DNA of 64,000 nucleotides from JBOGEN01 sp050743265 (GCA_050743265.1 JBOGEN010000130.1:1-64000); one strand, 5' to 3'. Positions 1-7,809 are shown, numbered from the stretch's first letter. Numbers and translations are program-made. The notes: generated by a model from the sequence alone, not told the origin.

Positions 1-205
1 GCGGTGGACACTGTGGAGAACCCACGTCCGCCCAGGTCAGCCCGAGGATGGTCGTCCCCAGCAGGTGTGGACGACGGTGGAAGAACTACAGGTTCGATGT
101 GTACGACGGGTCCCGGTGCTCGTCGTACGACATGTTCTCCACATGCGTCTCCCGGACCGCCCGGGCGCGCTCCACACTCGCGTCCCCAGCCGGCGGTCGA
201 CCCGT
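1..205. other. oriC: Partial origin of replication (dnaA-dnaN spacer) with DnaA boxes
   Basis: This gene-free stretch lies 3' of dnaA, where actinobacterial oriC usually sits between dnaA and dnaN. It holds boxes close to the actinobacterial consensus TTGTCCACA: TGTGGAGAA at 12-20 and TGTGGACGA at 66-74 (minus-strand boxes, 8/9 each), TTCTCCACA at 135-143 (8/9), and a weaker one at 3-11 (7/9). The boxes occur in both orientations. dnaN and the rest of the spacer would lie to the left of the window, so the origin is cut. The box matches are seen directly; the origin assignment rests on position and family knowledge. Confidence 0.7.
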
Positions 206-1768
206 TCAGGGTTGGCGGGCCTGCTGCTTGATCCGGTTGGTGAGCTCGGTGACCTGGTTGTAGACGCTGCGCCGCTCGGCGAGGAGCTGGCGGATCTTCT
301 TGTCGGCGTGCATCACCGTGGTGTGGTCGCGGCCGCCGAACTGCTGTCCGATCTTGGGCAGGGACAGGTCGGTGAGCTCGCGGCAGAGGTACATCGCGAT
401 CTGACGTGCGGTGACCAGCACCCGGCTGCGGCTCGACCCGCACAGGTCGTCGATCGACAGGCCGAAGTAGGCAGCGGTCTGGGCGATGATCAGGGCCGCG
501 GTGATCTCCGGCTCGCCGCCTTCGGGGATCAGGTCCTTGAGCACGATCTCGGCAAGGGTCAGGTCGACCGGCTGGCGGTTGAGGCTGGCGAACGCGGTGA
601 CCCGGATCAGCGCCCCCTCGAGCTCGCGGATGTTGGTCTGGATCTTGCTGGCGATGAACTCGAGCACGTCCGGGGGAGCGGTCATTCGCTCCAGCGCGGC
701 CTTCTTCCGCAGGATCGCGATCCTGGTCTCCAGGTCGGGGGGCTGGACGTCGGTGATCAGGCCCCACTCGAACCGGTTGCGCAGCCGGTCCTCCAGTGCC
801 TCCAGCCGCTTCGGCGCGCGGTCGGAGCTGATCACGATCTGCTTGTTCGCGTTGTGGAGCGTGTTGAAGGTGTGGAAGAACTCCTCCTGCGTCCGCTCCT
901 TGTTCTCCAGGAACTGGATGTCGTCCACCAGGAGCACGTCCACGTCGCGGTACCGCCGCTGGAAGGCGCTGGCCTTGTCGTCCCTGATCGAGTTGATGAA
1001 GTCGTTGGTGAACTCCTCCGAGCTCACGTACCGCACCCGGGCGCCGTCGTAGAGGTTCTGCGCGTAGTGCCCGATGGCGTGCAGCAGGTGGGTCTTGCCC
1101 AGCCCCGAGTCGCCGTAGATGAACAGCGGGTTGTACGCCTTGGCCGGTGCCTCGGCCACCGCGACCGCCGCTGCGTGCGCGAACCGGTTGCTCGACCCGA
1201 TGACGAACGTCTCGAACAGGTACTTGGGGTTCAGTCGTGCGGGTTCCGCCACCACGCCGGACCGGCTCGGCAGCGCCCCGCCCACCGGGGTCGGGCGCAG
1301 CCCCGGCGACGGCTCCGGCGAGGTCTCCGACTCGAGCTCCTCGAGGTCCGGCTCGTCGTCCGCCGGCTGAAGGGCCGTACGGGTGCCGGTCGCCGCGCCC
1401 TCGTGCCCGGGCAGGTCCTCCTCGAGGTCACTCGCGTACGCGCTGCCGTGGGGGGCCGCCGACCCGGCGTACGCGCTCTCGTCGACGCCGGCCGGGGGCC
1501 GCGGTGGCGTGGCCTCGACCGTGACCGCGATCCGGACCTCGCGACCGAGCTCGCGGGAGAGCGCCTGGGAGATCAGCGGGCGGAGCCGCGTCTCGAGGAC
1601 CTCCTTGGCGAAGTCGTTCGGGGCGGCGAGCACCGCGGTGTCCTCGACGAGCACGAGCGGGCGGGTCAGCCGGATCCAGGCCCGATGCTGCGGGGCGAGG
1701 CTGCCGTCCGCCAGACCCTCGAGCGACCGGGTCCAGACGGTCGTCAGGTCGATGGTCTCGTCGGACAC
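206..1768 (-). CDS. dnaA: Chromosomal replication initiator DnaA
   Basis: DnaA binds DnaA boxes at oriC, melts the origin and loads the replicative helicase. The 520-residue protein has an N-terminal interaction domain (about 1-85), a long acidic Pro/Glu-rich linker (about 86-175) typical of high-GC actinobacteria, and an AAA+ domain with Walker A GDSGLGKT at 219-226 and Walker B LLVDDIQFLE. The C-terminal helix-turn-helix domain carries the DnaA signature around GGRDHTTVMHA. The GTG start is preceded by AAGGTG. The gene is transcribed away from rpmH, probably from the promoter at 1930-1958 with a perfect DnaA box just upstream, which suggests autoregulation. Confidence 0.98.
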   Translation of the reverse strand: MSDETIDLTTVWTRSLEGLADGSLAPQHRAWIRLTRPLVLVEDTAVLAAPNDFAKEVLETRLRPLISQALSRELGREVRIAVTVEATPPRPPAGVDESAYAGSAAPHGSAYASDLEEDLPGHEGAATGTRTALQPADDEPDLEELESETSPEPSPGLRPTPVGGALPSRSGVVAEPARLNPKYLFETFVIGSSNRFAHAAAVAVAEAPAKAYNPLFIYGDSGLGKTHLLHAIGHYAQNLYDGARVRYVSSEEFTNDFINSIRDDKASAFQRRYRDVDVLLVDDIQFLENKERTQEEFFHTFNTLHNANKQIVISSDRAPKRLEALEDRLRNRFEWGLITDVQPPDLETRIAILRKKAALERMTAPPDVLEFIASKIQTNIRELEGALIRVTAFASLNRQPVDLTLAEIVLKDLIPEGGEPEITAALIIAQTAAYFGLSIDDLCGSSRSRVLVTARQIAMYLCRELTDLSLPKIGQQFGGRDHTTVMHADKKIRQLLAERRSVYNQVTELTNRIKQQARQP

Positions 1769-1929
1769 CTGTTCACCTTCGTCCGGTTGCCGTTACGCAC
1801 CGTGAGGGCGCACAACGGGTGATCAGCGTCCGCACGGTGACCGTCCACACCATCGTCCACAGCCTGTGTACGTCGTGTGACCCCCGTGGCGCCCGCGCGT
1901 GACTTTTCGGACCTCGGACGCGACTCGGG

Positions 1930-1958
1930 ACGCTAACAAGGCCTCCAGGCGCCTTCAA
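1930..1958 (-). promoter_or_regulatory. Predicted dnaA promoter
   Basis: Read on the minus strand there is a -35 TTGAAG (1958-1953), a 17-base spacer and a -10 TAGCGT (1935-1930). This implies a transcript leader of roughly 155 bases before the dnaA start. A perfect DnaA box (1963-1971) lies four bases upstream of the -35. Confidence 0.55.
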
Positions 1959-1962
1959 GCGG

Positions 1963-1971
1963 TTGTCCACA
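1963..1971 (+). promoter_or_regulatory. Perfect DnaA box upstream of the dnaA promoter
   Basis: TTGTCCACA matches the actinobacterial DnaA-box consensus at all nine positions. Its place next to the predicted dnaA -35 suggests DnaA autorepression or a role in origin function. Confidence 0.7.
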
Positions 1972-2003
1972 ACTGGGCAACGCCGAGGGGTATGTCATGC
2001 GAT

Positions 2004-2030
2004 CGTCTCCACGCGAAATAAGTGGAGACG
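2004..2030. repeat. Inverted repeat between dnaA and rpmH
   Basis: Arms CGTCTCCAC and GTGGAGACG are perfect complements (9 bp) around an AT-rich 9-base centre. It lies between the divergent dnaA and rpmH promoters. It could be an operator or paired weak DnaA boxes; each arm resembles the TTCTCCACA variant seen at the window's left edge. Confidence 0.6.
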
Positions 2031-2081
2031 CCCTGTTCGTCATGGTACGGGCCGATGTGGTCTGCGCGGTAGAGGCAGGGT

Positions 2082-2111
2082 TTGACCCTGGTCCCGGCCG
2101 CCCCGTACCGT
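2082..2111 (+). promoter_or_regulatory. Predicted rpmH promoter
   Basis: A -35 TTGACC (2082-2087), an 18-base spacer and a -10 TACCGT (2106-2111) fit a housekeeping actinobacterial promoter. A second -10-like TAGACT lies at 2122-2127. The transcript would have a leader of about 90-100 bases before rpmH. Confidence 0.55.
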
Positions 2112-2210
2112 GAACCGGTCGTAGACTGACGAGGTCTGTGTCCGGCTCACGTGCTTCTCTGGGTTCGGGCCGGGCTGCCCACACCCCGATGGACGTCCTG
2201 GAGCCCTCGA

Positions 2211-2348
2211 GTGAGCAAGCGCACCTTCCAGCCGAACAATCGTCGCCGCGCGAGGACTCACGGCTTCCGGCTGCGCATGCGCACCCGCGCGGGCCGTGCG
2301 ATCGTGTCCCGCCGTCGGGCGAAGGGCCGTTCGCGGCTCTCGGCCTAG
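2211..2348 (+). CDS. rpmH: Large ribosomal subunit protein bL34
   Basis: A 45-residue, extremely basic protein starting at GTG with SKRTFQPNN and ending RSRLSA. The length, the opening motif and the Arg-rich HGFRLRMRTRAGR core are diagnostic of bL34, a structural protein of the 50S subunit. It heads the conserved origin-proximal run rpmH-rnpA-yidD-yidC-khpB and is divergent from dnaA, the usual order in Streptomyces and Mycobacterium. Reading the frame further upstream would add non-conserved residues, so the GTG at 2211 is preferred. Confidence 0.97.
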   Translation: MSKRTFQPNNRRRARTHGFRLRMRTRAGRAIVSRRRAKGRSRLSA

Positions 2349-2388
2349 GCCGCCGGCGTCACCCGGCGCGAGGAGGGTGACTGTCCCG

Positions 2389-2796
2389 GTGCTCCCTGCT
2401 GAGGCACGGCTGCGGCGGTCCGAGGACTACATGGCGACGGTGCGCCGAGGCCGTCGAGCGGGGGGCCGTACTCTCGTGGTGCACATGCTCCACGAGGCAG
2501 GAGGAACCGACGTGACCGGCGCCACCGTCCGCCCACCCGTGGCACGGGTGGGCTTCGTGGTGTCACGAGCCGTCGGCAACGCCGTCACCCGTAACCGCGT
2601 CCGGCGGCGCCTGCGTCATCTCGTCCGTGACCGGCTCGACCAGCTCCCGCGCGGGGCGATGGTCGCCGTCCGGGCGCTCCCTCCTGCTGCCGACGCCACG
2701 GCGACGCAGCTCGGCGCCGACCTCGACGCGGCACTCGCCCGCGTGGTCGGCGCGTACGGTGGCGGGCGACCCGCCCCGGCCGGAGGCTCGCAGTGA
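2389..2796 (+). CDS. rnpA: Ribonuclease P protein component
   Basis: RnpA is the protein cofactor of RNase P, which trims the 5' ends of pre-tRNAs. The chosen GTG at 2389 gives the family opening LPAEARLRRSEDY and a protein of 135 residues. An AGGAGG lies 12 bases upstream. Another GTG at 2377 directly abuts that AGGAGG and is less likely. The family core is visible in GFVVSRAVGNAVTRNRVRRR, the RNA-binding RNR segment. The stop codon overlaps the yidD start by four bases, implying translational coupling. Confidence 0.95.
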   Translation: MLPAEARLRRSEDYMATVRRGRRAGGRTLVVHMLHEAGGTDVTGATVRPPVARVGFVVSRAVGNAVTRNRVRRRLRHLVRDRLDQLPRGAMVAVRALPPAADATATQLGADLDAALARVVGAYGGGRPAPAGGSQ

Positions 2797-3038
2797 AGGC
2801 GGTCCTGCTGCTCGTGCTGGGGGGCTACCAGCGGTTCGTGAGCCCGCTCCTCGGCCCGCGGTGTCGTTTCTTCCCGTCGTGCAGCACCTATGCCGTCGAG
2901 GCGATAGGTCGACATGGCGTCATGCGGGGTTGTTGGCTTGCCGCCCGGCGACTTGCGCGCTGCCACCCGTTCCACTCCGGAGGGCTCGACCCGGTGCCGC
3001 CGGCGCGCCCCACTCACCATCATCTGGCAAGGAGCTAG
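2793..3038 (+). CDS. yidD: Membrane protein insertion efficiency factor YidD
   Basis: A small 81-residue protein of the YidD (Haemolytic) family that assists YidC-dependent membrane protein insertion at the inner face of the membrane. The family pattern is clear: an N-terminal hydrophobic or amphipathic segment, YQRFVSPLLGPRCRFFPSCSTYA with conserved Cys, and a C-terminal CHPFHSGGLDPVP. The GTG start overlaps the rnpA stop, and yidC begins just three bases after its end, so the three genes form one translational unit. Confidence 0.95.
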   Translation: MKAVLLLVLGGYQRFVSPLLGPRCRFFPSCSTYAVEAIGRHGVMRGCWLAARRLARCHPFHSGGLDPVPPARPTHHHLARS

Positions 3039-3041
3039 TCG

Positions 3042-4001
3042 TTGGGCATTCTCGACCCGCTCTTCGAGGCCGTCGCGTGGATCATCATCCAGCTCCACGC
3101 GCTCCTGACGGACGCCGGGCTCGATCCCGACGGTGGCCTGACCTGGGCCCTTTCGATCTCGATCCTGGTCATCTTCGTGCGGATCCTGCTCATCCCCCTG
3201 TTCGTGAAGCAGATCCACTCGATGCGCGCGATGCAGACCCTGCAGCCACAGATGCAGGAGATCCGTAAGAAGTACAAGGATGACCGGCAGCGCCAGTCCC
3301 AAGAGATGATGAAGCTCTACCAGGAGCACGGGACGACGCCGCTCTCCGGATGCCTGCCGATCATCGTCCAGGCGCCGTTCTTCATCGCCCTGTTCCAGGT
3401 GCTCTACGCCGTGGGCAACGACGAGGTGAAGTACGGCTTCACCCGCGATCTCGTCGACAGCGCGGCGAACGCGAGCATCTTCGGTGCCCCCATCGCGTCC
3501 CGCTTCCTGGACCCGGCCGGCGGAGACCCCACGACGGTCAAGATCGTCACCGGGCTGATGATCGCGTTGATGACGTTCACCACGTTCATCACCCAGAAGC
3601 AGGTGATGGCGAAGAACACGGCCGTGACCGGCGACAACCCGTTCGCCGCGCAGCAGAAGATCATGCTGTACGTGTTCCCCGCGATGTTCGCGGTGTTCGG
3701 CATCAACTTCCCGGTCGGCGTCCTCATCTACTGGCTGACGACGAACGTGTGGTCCATGGGCCAGCAGTTCTACGTGATCCACCACATGCCCGCTCCGGGG
3801 ACGCCGGCCGCCAAGGCGAAGGCCGATCGTCAGGCCCGCAAGAAGGCCAAGAGGCGCGGTGCGCCCGACGTCGTCGACGGCGTCGACGGGACTGACGGCG
3901 CCGAGGCGTCGGGCTCGGCCGAGCGCGTCAAGCCGAAGCCCGTCCGGCAGCAACCGGTGAAGCAGTCGCGCAGCAAGCGCTCCGGTCCGCGCAAGAGGTG
4001 A
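3042..4001 (+). CDS. yidC: Membrane protein insertase YidC (Oxa1 family)
   Basis: YidC inserts and folds membrane proteins, with or without SecYEG. The 319-residue protein starts at TTG, eight bases after AAGGAG. It has an N-terminal membrane anchor, a second helix near residues 33-52 (ALSISILVIFVRILLIPLF), the family segment MRAMQTLQPQMQEIRKKY and further membrane helices around PLSGCLPIIVQAPFFIALFQVLY, IVTGLMIALMTFTTF and YVFPAMFAVFGINFPVG. It ends in a Lys/Arg-rich tail likely to contact ribosomes. It lacks the large periplasmic P1 domain, as is usual in Gram-positive bacteria. Confidence 0.97.
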   Translation: MGILDPLFEAVAWIIIQLHALLTDAGLDPDGGLTWALSISILVIFVRILLIPLFVKQIHSMRAMQTLQPQMQEIRKKYKDDRQRQSQEMMKLYQEHGTTPLSGCLPIIVQAPFFIALFQVLYAVGNDEVKYGFTRDLVDSAANASIFGAPIASRFLDPAGGDPTTVKIVTGLMIALMTFTTFITQKQVMAKNTAVTGDNPFAAQQKIMLYVFPAMFAVFGINFPVGVLIYWLTTNVWSMGQQFYVIHHMPAPGTPAAKAKADRQARKKAKRRGAPDVVDGVDGTDGAEASGSAERVKPKPVRQQPVKQSRSKRSGPRKR

Positions 4002-4038
4002 GCCCGCGACCACCCCGCACGCCTGGAGAGGAGCACCC

Positions 4039-4674
4039 GTGACCGACGGTCCTGTGACCGAGCCCGCGACGTCGGAGCCCGCGACGTCCGAGTCCGACGA
4101 GTCGCTTGAGGCGACCGCGACGTCCGAGTCCGACGAGGCGCCTGCGGCGACCGCGACGTCTGAGAGGCCTGAGACGTCTGGGACGTCTGACACGACCCAT
4201 GAGGCCGACGCGCCGGACACGTCCCGGCTCGAGCAGGAGGGCGACATCGCCGCCGACTACCTCGAGGGACTGCTCGACATCGCCGACCTCGACGGCGACA
4301 TCGACATGGATGTCGAGCGCGACCGCGCCTCAGTCTCCGTCGTCGGCGGAGGCCTGGACCACCTGGTCGGCGACTCGGGCAAGGTGCTCGAGGCGCTCCA
4401 GGACCTGACCAGGCTCGCCGTACTCAGGGAGACGGGTCAGCGCAGCCGCCTCATGCTGGACGTCGGGGGCTTCCGCAAGCAGCGCCGCGCCGAGATCGCC
4501 GAGGTCGGCCGGCAGGCAGCGGAGAAGGCCAAGAGCTCCGGGGAGCCGGTCCGCCTGGAGCCGATGTCACCGTTCGAGCGAAAGGTCGTTCACGACGCGG
4601 TGGCCGCGGCCGGGCTGCGGAGCGAGTCCGAGGGCGAGGAGCCTGAGCGTCGCGTCGTCGTTGTCCCCGGCTGA
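4039..4674 (+). CDS. khpB: KH/R3H RNA-binding protein KhpB (Jag/EloR)
   Basis: The 211-residue protein has an acidic, low-complexity N-terminus (residues 1-60, rich in Thr, Ser, Glu and Asp), a KH-II domain (about 75-140) and a C-terminal R3H domain (about 145-205) with the FERKVVHDAV segment. KhpB binds RNA with KhpA and, in Gram-positive bacteria, affects cell elongation and wall synthesis. It follows yidC in the conserved origin operon. GAGAGGAG lies just before the GTG start. The N-terminal repeats make this region variable. The classical N-terminal Jag domain is absent, as in other actinobacteria. Confidence 0.93.
   Translation: MTDGPVTEPATSEPATSESDESLEATATSESDEAPAATATSERPETSGTSDTTHEADAPDTSRLEQEGDIAADYLEGLLDIADLDGDIDMDVERDRASVSVVGGGLDHLVGDSGKVLEALQDLTRLAVLRETGQRSRLMLDVGGFRKQRRAEIAEVGRQAAEKAKSSGEPVRLEPMSPFERKVVHDAVAAAGLRSESEGEEPERRVVVVPG
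4057..4170 (+). repeat. Imperfect tandem repeats in the khpB 5' coding region
   Basis: The segment GCGACGTCCGAGTCCGACGA occurs twice, and shorter GCGACCGCGACGTC copies recur beside it. They encode repeated AT-SE-P/D motifs in the acidic N-terminus. Such repeats can expand or contract by slippage without a frameshift. Confidence 0.7.
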
Positions 4675-4762
4675 GCCTCAGCGGCAGGCGGACTGAGCGG
4701 CACGTCGACAAGGCGCCACGCCGACTCAGTATCACGCCGATTCGGCTTCATGCGGCCCCGTC

Positions 4763-4781
4763 TCGGTCTGGACGAGACCGA
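4763..4781. repeat. Hairpin between khpB and rsmG
   Basis: Arms TCGGTCT and AGACCGA pair perfectly around a five-base loop. It lies about 90 bases after khpB and 50 before rsmG, so it could end the upstream transcript or sit in the rsmG leader. No T-run follows, which is common for actinobacterial terminators. Confidence 0.4.
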
Positions 4782-4830
4782 CAGGTATACGGCCCACCGT
4801 CTGGCGTGAGCGCCTGGCACTGGAGGATTC

Positions 4831-5502
4831 GTGGGCAACGAGACCACCGGCCTCGGTCAGGCACCCGAGAGTGCCCAGACGCTCTTCGGGGTCAAGCTGG
4901 CCGAGACCGTCCGCTACGCCGAGATGCTCGCCGGTCCCGCGGTCGAACGCGGCCTGGTGGGTCCCCGGGAGGTCTCCCGGCTCTGGGAGAGGCACATCCT
5001 CAACTGTGCTGTGGTGACCGAACTGATCCCGCCCGGCGCGTCCGTCGTCGACGTCGGGAGTGGCGCGGGTTTGCCCGGTATCGTGATGGCCCTGACACGC
5101 TCGGATCTCCGGGTGACTTTGCTGGAGCCGCTCCTGCGACGCACCACGTTTCTTGAGGAGAGTGTCGAGGCGCTCCGGCTGGGTGATCGGGTCACGGTGA
5201 TCCGTGGACGGGCCGAGGAGGTGGCGGGCACGGTGTCTGGTGAGGTCGTGACAGCCCGAGCAGTGGCTCCCCTCGAGAAGCTGGCGTGGTGGTGCCTGCC
5301 CCTCGTGACTCCCGGCGGGCAACTCCTGGCGATCAAGGGCTCATCCGCTGCCGAGGAGGTCGCCTCATCGAAGGCCGCGATCCGGCGGCTCGGGGGTGGC
5401 CCGGCTGAGGTGCTCCGGGTGGGTGCGGAAGTTTCGGAGAGCCCGGCTACCGTCGTGCGGATCCGTGTCGTCGGACCGCCGCACCGTCGACGGAAGCGGT
5501 GA
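4831..5502 (+). CDS. rsmG: 16S rRNA (guanine-N7) methyltransferase RsmG (GidB)
   Basis: RsmG methylates N7 of G527 in 16S rRNA using S-adenosylmethionine; its loss gives low-level streptomycin resistance in other bacteria. The 223-residue protein has the SAM-binding motif VVDVGSGAGLPGIVMAL (about 70-86), then LLEPLLRRTTFLEE and VTARAVAPLEKLAWW, all typical of GidB. GGAGG precedes the GTG start. Its stop overlaps the parA start by four bases, matching the conserved rsmG-parA-parB arrangement. Confidence 0.97.
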   Translation: MGNETTGLGQAPESAQTLFGVKLAETVRYAEMLAGPAVERGLVGPREVSRLWERHILNCAVVTELIPPGASVVDVGSGAGLPGIVMALTRSDLRVTLLEPLLRRTTFLEESVEALRLGDRVTVIRGRAEEVAGTVSGEVVTARAVAPLEKLAWWCLPLVTPGGQLLAIKGSSAAEEVASSKAAIRRLGGGPAEVLRVGAEVSESPATVVRIRVVGPPHRRRKR

Positions 5503-6812
5503 CTCGGGTGGGCGCGGGCCAGGGCCTCGGATGGCCGATCGAAGAGAAGGTGATCGAAGTGCGCTCGAGCGAGGGACTGGGCTGGCCTGGTACGTCCACA
5601 CCGACGGACGAGGCGAGTCCCGTTGTTTCACGTGAAACAGCGCCGAGCGACACCGCGAAGCCGGACCCAGCCGTTTCACGTGAAACATCCGACGAGCGTG
5701 GCTCCGCCGCGGACCCCATCGAGGTCGACTCCGCCGACGCCGATACCGCCGAGGCAGACCCGCCGGCTCCGATCACGGTTTCCGAAGAAGAGGCCGGGCC
5801 CGTCGTCGACGACCGCCCCGGGCCGGATGACACGCCCATCGCGACCGCGACCGAGACCGCGCTGAAGATCATCCAGCGCAACACCTCTGGGGAGATTCCT
5901 CGCCCCGCGTCGACCCGCGTCATGGTCGTGGCGAACCAGAAGGGCGGTGTTGGCAAGACCACGACGGCCGTGAATCTCGCGGCCGCACTCGCGCTGCACG
6001 GCCTCCGCGTCCTCGTGATCGACCTGGACCCACAAGGGAACGCCTCGACAGCGCTCGGGGTCGAGCACCACGCCGGTGTTCCCTCCGTGTACGACGTCCT
6101 CATCGAGGGCCGCCCGCTCGAGGAGTCCGTGCACGAGGTGGAGGGGATCAAGGGGCTTTTCTGTGTCCCGGCCACCATCGACCTGGCGGGTGCCGAGATC
6201 GAGCTGGTCTCGGTGGTAGCCCGCGAGTCCCGCTTGGCAAAGGCGCTCGGGGCCTACCAGGGCGAGATGGACTACGTGCTCATCGACTGCCCACCCTCGC
6301 TCGGTCTGCTCACGGTCAACGCACTCGTGGCGGGCGAGGAGGTACTGATCCCCATCCAGTGCGAGTACTACGCGCTCGAAGGCCTCGGCCAGCTTCTGAG
6401 CAACGTGGACCTGATCAAGGGTCACCTGAACCCGGAACTGCACGTCTCGACGATCATCCTCACGATGTACGACGGGCGTACGCGACTGGCCTCTCAGGTG
6501 GCCGACGAGGTACGCGCGCACTTCTCGGCCCAGGTACTGCGGACGGCGGTACCGAGATCAGTCCGCATCTCCGAGGCACCGAGCTACGGCCAGACGGTCA
6601 TGACGTACGACCCCGGGTCGAGCGGGGCGCTGTCCTACCTGGAGGCGGCCCGGGAGATGGCGATGCGGACCACGTCGGACGGCATGGTGAGCGTCCGGCC
6701 GGCTGGAGGGGACGCGTCCTCGGGAGACGCTGCTGGTGGCGGGCCTGCGAGCAGCGGGTCTGTCGGCGGTACGCGACACGATGACGCGACGGCGACGAGG
6801 GAGGCGCAGTGA
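5499..6812 (+). CDS. parA: Chromosome partitioning ATPase ParA (Soj)
   Basis: ParA is a deviant-Walker ATPase that, with ParB bound at parS, moves origins to the cell poles. The conserved domain begins near residue 140: VMVVANQKGGVGKTTTAVNL (P-loop at 148-156), then IDLDPQGNAST and VLIDCPPSLGLL. The first 140 residues are acidic and low-complexity and include two VSRET segments (43-47, 59-63), the translations of parS sites. A similar VSRET-bearing extension occurs in Streptomyces ParA. The GTG start overlaps the rsmG stop; a later GTG near 5550 is possible. The tail after residue 395 is Gly/Ser-rich. Confidence 0.96.
   Translation: MTRVGAGQGLGWPIEEKVIEVRSSEGLGWPGTSTPTDEASPVVSRETAPSDTAKPDPAVSRETSDERGSAADPIEVDSADADTAEADPPAPITVSEEEAGPVVDDRPGPDDTPIATATETALKIIQRNTSGEIPRPASTRVMVVANQKGGVGKTTTAVNLAAALALHGLRVLVIDLDPQGNASTALGVEHHAGVPSVYDVLIEGRPLEESVHEVEGIKGLFCVPATIDLAGAEIELVSVVARESRLAKALGAYQGEMDYVLIDCPPSLGLLTVNALVAGEEVLIPIQCEYYALEGLGQLLSNVDLIKGHLNPELHVSTIILTMYDGRTRLASQVADEVRAHFSAQVLRTAVPRSVRISEAPSYGQTVMTYDPGSSGALSYLEAAREMAMRTTSDGMVSVRPAGGDASSGDAAGGGPASSGSVGGTRHDDATATREAQ
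5624..5639. promoter_or_regulatory. parS: parS centromere site 1 (perfect)
   Basis: TGTTTCACGTGAAACA is a perfect match to the 16-bp palindromic parS consensus bound by ParB. It lies within the parA coding region and is read as VSRET. Confidence 0.96.
5672..5687. promoter_or_regulatory. parS: parS centromere site 2 (one mismatch)
   Basis: CGTTTCACGTGAAACA matches the parS consensus at 15 of 16 positions and sits 48 bases (measured start to start) from the first site. The spacing of exactly 48 bases keeps both sites in the same reading frame of parA. Confidence 0.94.
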
Positions 6813-7771
6813 AGGAACGACGGGGTCTGGGACGAGGACTGGGGGCGCTCATCCCTGCGGCACCGCCTGAGGTCATCCGGCAGCCGGGCAGCCAGGACGG
6901 GGACTCGGCGGGTGCTGCCCCACCGACCGTCCTGGGCGCGCACTTCGCGGAGGTCCCGCTGGACGCGGTGACCCCGAACCCGAGGCAGCCACGGCAGGTC
7001 TTCGACGAGGAGGCACACGCCGAGCTCGTCGTCTCGATCCGCGAGGTCGGCCTGCTGCAGCCCATCGTCCTCCGTCCCCTGGATGACGAGCGCTTCGAGC
7101 TCGTCATGGGCGAGCGCCGGTGGCGCGCGGCGCGGGAGGCAGGCCTGGCCGCGATCCCGGCCATCGTCCGGGACACCGGCGACGACGTCATGCTCCGGGA
7201 CGCCCTTCTGGAGAACCTGCATCGGGAGCAGCTCAACCCGTTGGAAGAGGCGGCGGCGTACGACCAGATGCTCAAGGACTTCGGCTGCACGCACGAGCAT
7301 CTGGCGGACCGCATCGGCCGGTCCCGGAGCCAGGTGACCAACACGCTGCGGCTGCTGCGGCTGCCGGCACCCGTCCAGCGCCGGGTCGCGGCAGGGGTGA
7401 TCTCGGCTGGGCACGCCCGCGCGCTTCTCGCGCTCGAGAACGCGGAGCGGCAGGTGACCCTGGCCGCCCGGATCGTCGCGGAGGGTCTCTCCGTCCGTGC
7501 GGTCGAGGAGATCGTCACCCTGGACGAGGAGCCGTCCGAGCCGCGCCGGCGTGCCGCTCCCAAACCGACGGCCCCCGCGCTGGAGGACCTGGCAGCGCGC
7601 CTGTCCGACCGGTTCGAGACGCGGGTGAAGGTGGACCTGGGGCGGCGCAAGGGCCGCATCGTCGTCGAGTTCGCCTCCATCGACGACCTCGAGAGGATCG
7701 TCGCGGCGATGGCTCCTGGCGAGGACGCCGTGGCCGCGGACCTCGCCAGGGAGGCGAGCCAAGCCTCGTAG
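6809..7771 (+). CDS. parB: Chromosome partitioning protein ParB
   Basis: ParB is a CTP-dependent clamp that loads at parS, spreads along DNA and activates ParA. The 320-residue protein opens with KERRGLGRGLGALIP, then the ParB/Srx CTPase domain (about 50-150) with PRQPRQVF and MGERRWRAAREAG, which includes the GERRxRA motif. A helix-turn-helix segment follows (IGRSRSQVTNTLRLLRLP, near 165-190), and the C-terminal dimerisation domain completes it. The GTG start overlaps the parA stop by four bases. The gene ends at a hairpin shared with the convergent ligase-like gene. Confidence 0.97.
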   Translation: MKERRGLGRGLGALIPAAPPEVIRQPGSQDGDSAGAAPPTVLGAHFAEVPLDAVTPNPRQPRQVFDEEAHAELVVSIREVGLLQPIVLRPLDDERFELVMGERRWRAAREAGLAAIPAIVRDTGDDVMLRDALLENLHREQLNPLEEAAAYDQMLKDFGCTHEHLADRIGRSRSQVTNTLRLLRLPAPVQRRVAAGVISAGHARALLALENAERQVTLAARIVAEGLSVRAVEEIVTLDEEPSEPRRRAAPKPTAPALEDLAARLSDRFETRVKVDLGRRKGRIVVEFASIDDLERIVAAMAPGEDAVAADLAREASQAS

Positions 7772-7772
7772 C

Positions 7773-7801
7773 GCGAGCCCGGCCTCCTAGCGAGGGCTCG
7801 C
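7773..7801. terminator. Hairpin between parB and the convergent ATP-grasp gene
   Basis: Arms GCGAGCCC and GGGCTCGC pair perfectly around a 13-base loop. It lies between the 3' ends of two convergent genes and probably serves both as an intrinsic terminator. Confidence 0.7.
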
Positions 7802-7809
7802 CGCCGCGG

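Larger units (their letters stand above)
1769..2210. other. Divergent dnaA/rpmH promoter region with DnaA boxes, no gene
   Basis: These 442 bases contain no credible gene. Seen here are DnaA-box matches at 1841-1849 (CCGTCCACA, 7/9), 1853-1861 (TCGTCCACA, 8/9) and 1963-1971 (TTGTCCACA, 9/9). There is also a dnaA promoter candidate, an rpmH promoter candidate, and a perfect inverted repeat at 2004-2030. With the boxes on the far side of dnaA, the origin region may extend on both sides of the gene. Confidence 0.7.

Noticed and set aside
168..176. DnaA-box-like CGCTCCACA
   Set aside because: Only 6 of 9 consensus bases match; too weak to count.
65..1822. Long plus-strand open reading frame of 585 codons over dnaA
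   Set aside because: It runs antisense to dnaA. Its composition is low-complexity and Arg/Pro/Gly-rich, typical of shadow frames in GC-rich DNA.
4732..5322. Minus-strand reading frame over rsmG
   Set aside because: Shadow of rsmG; no recognisable domain.
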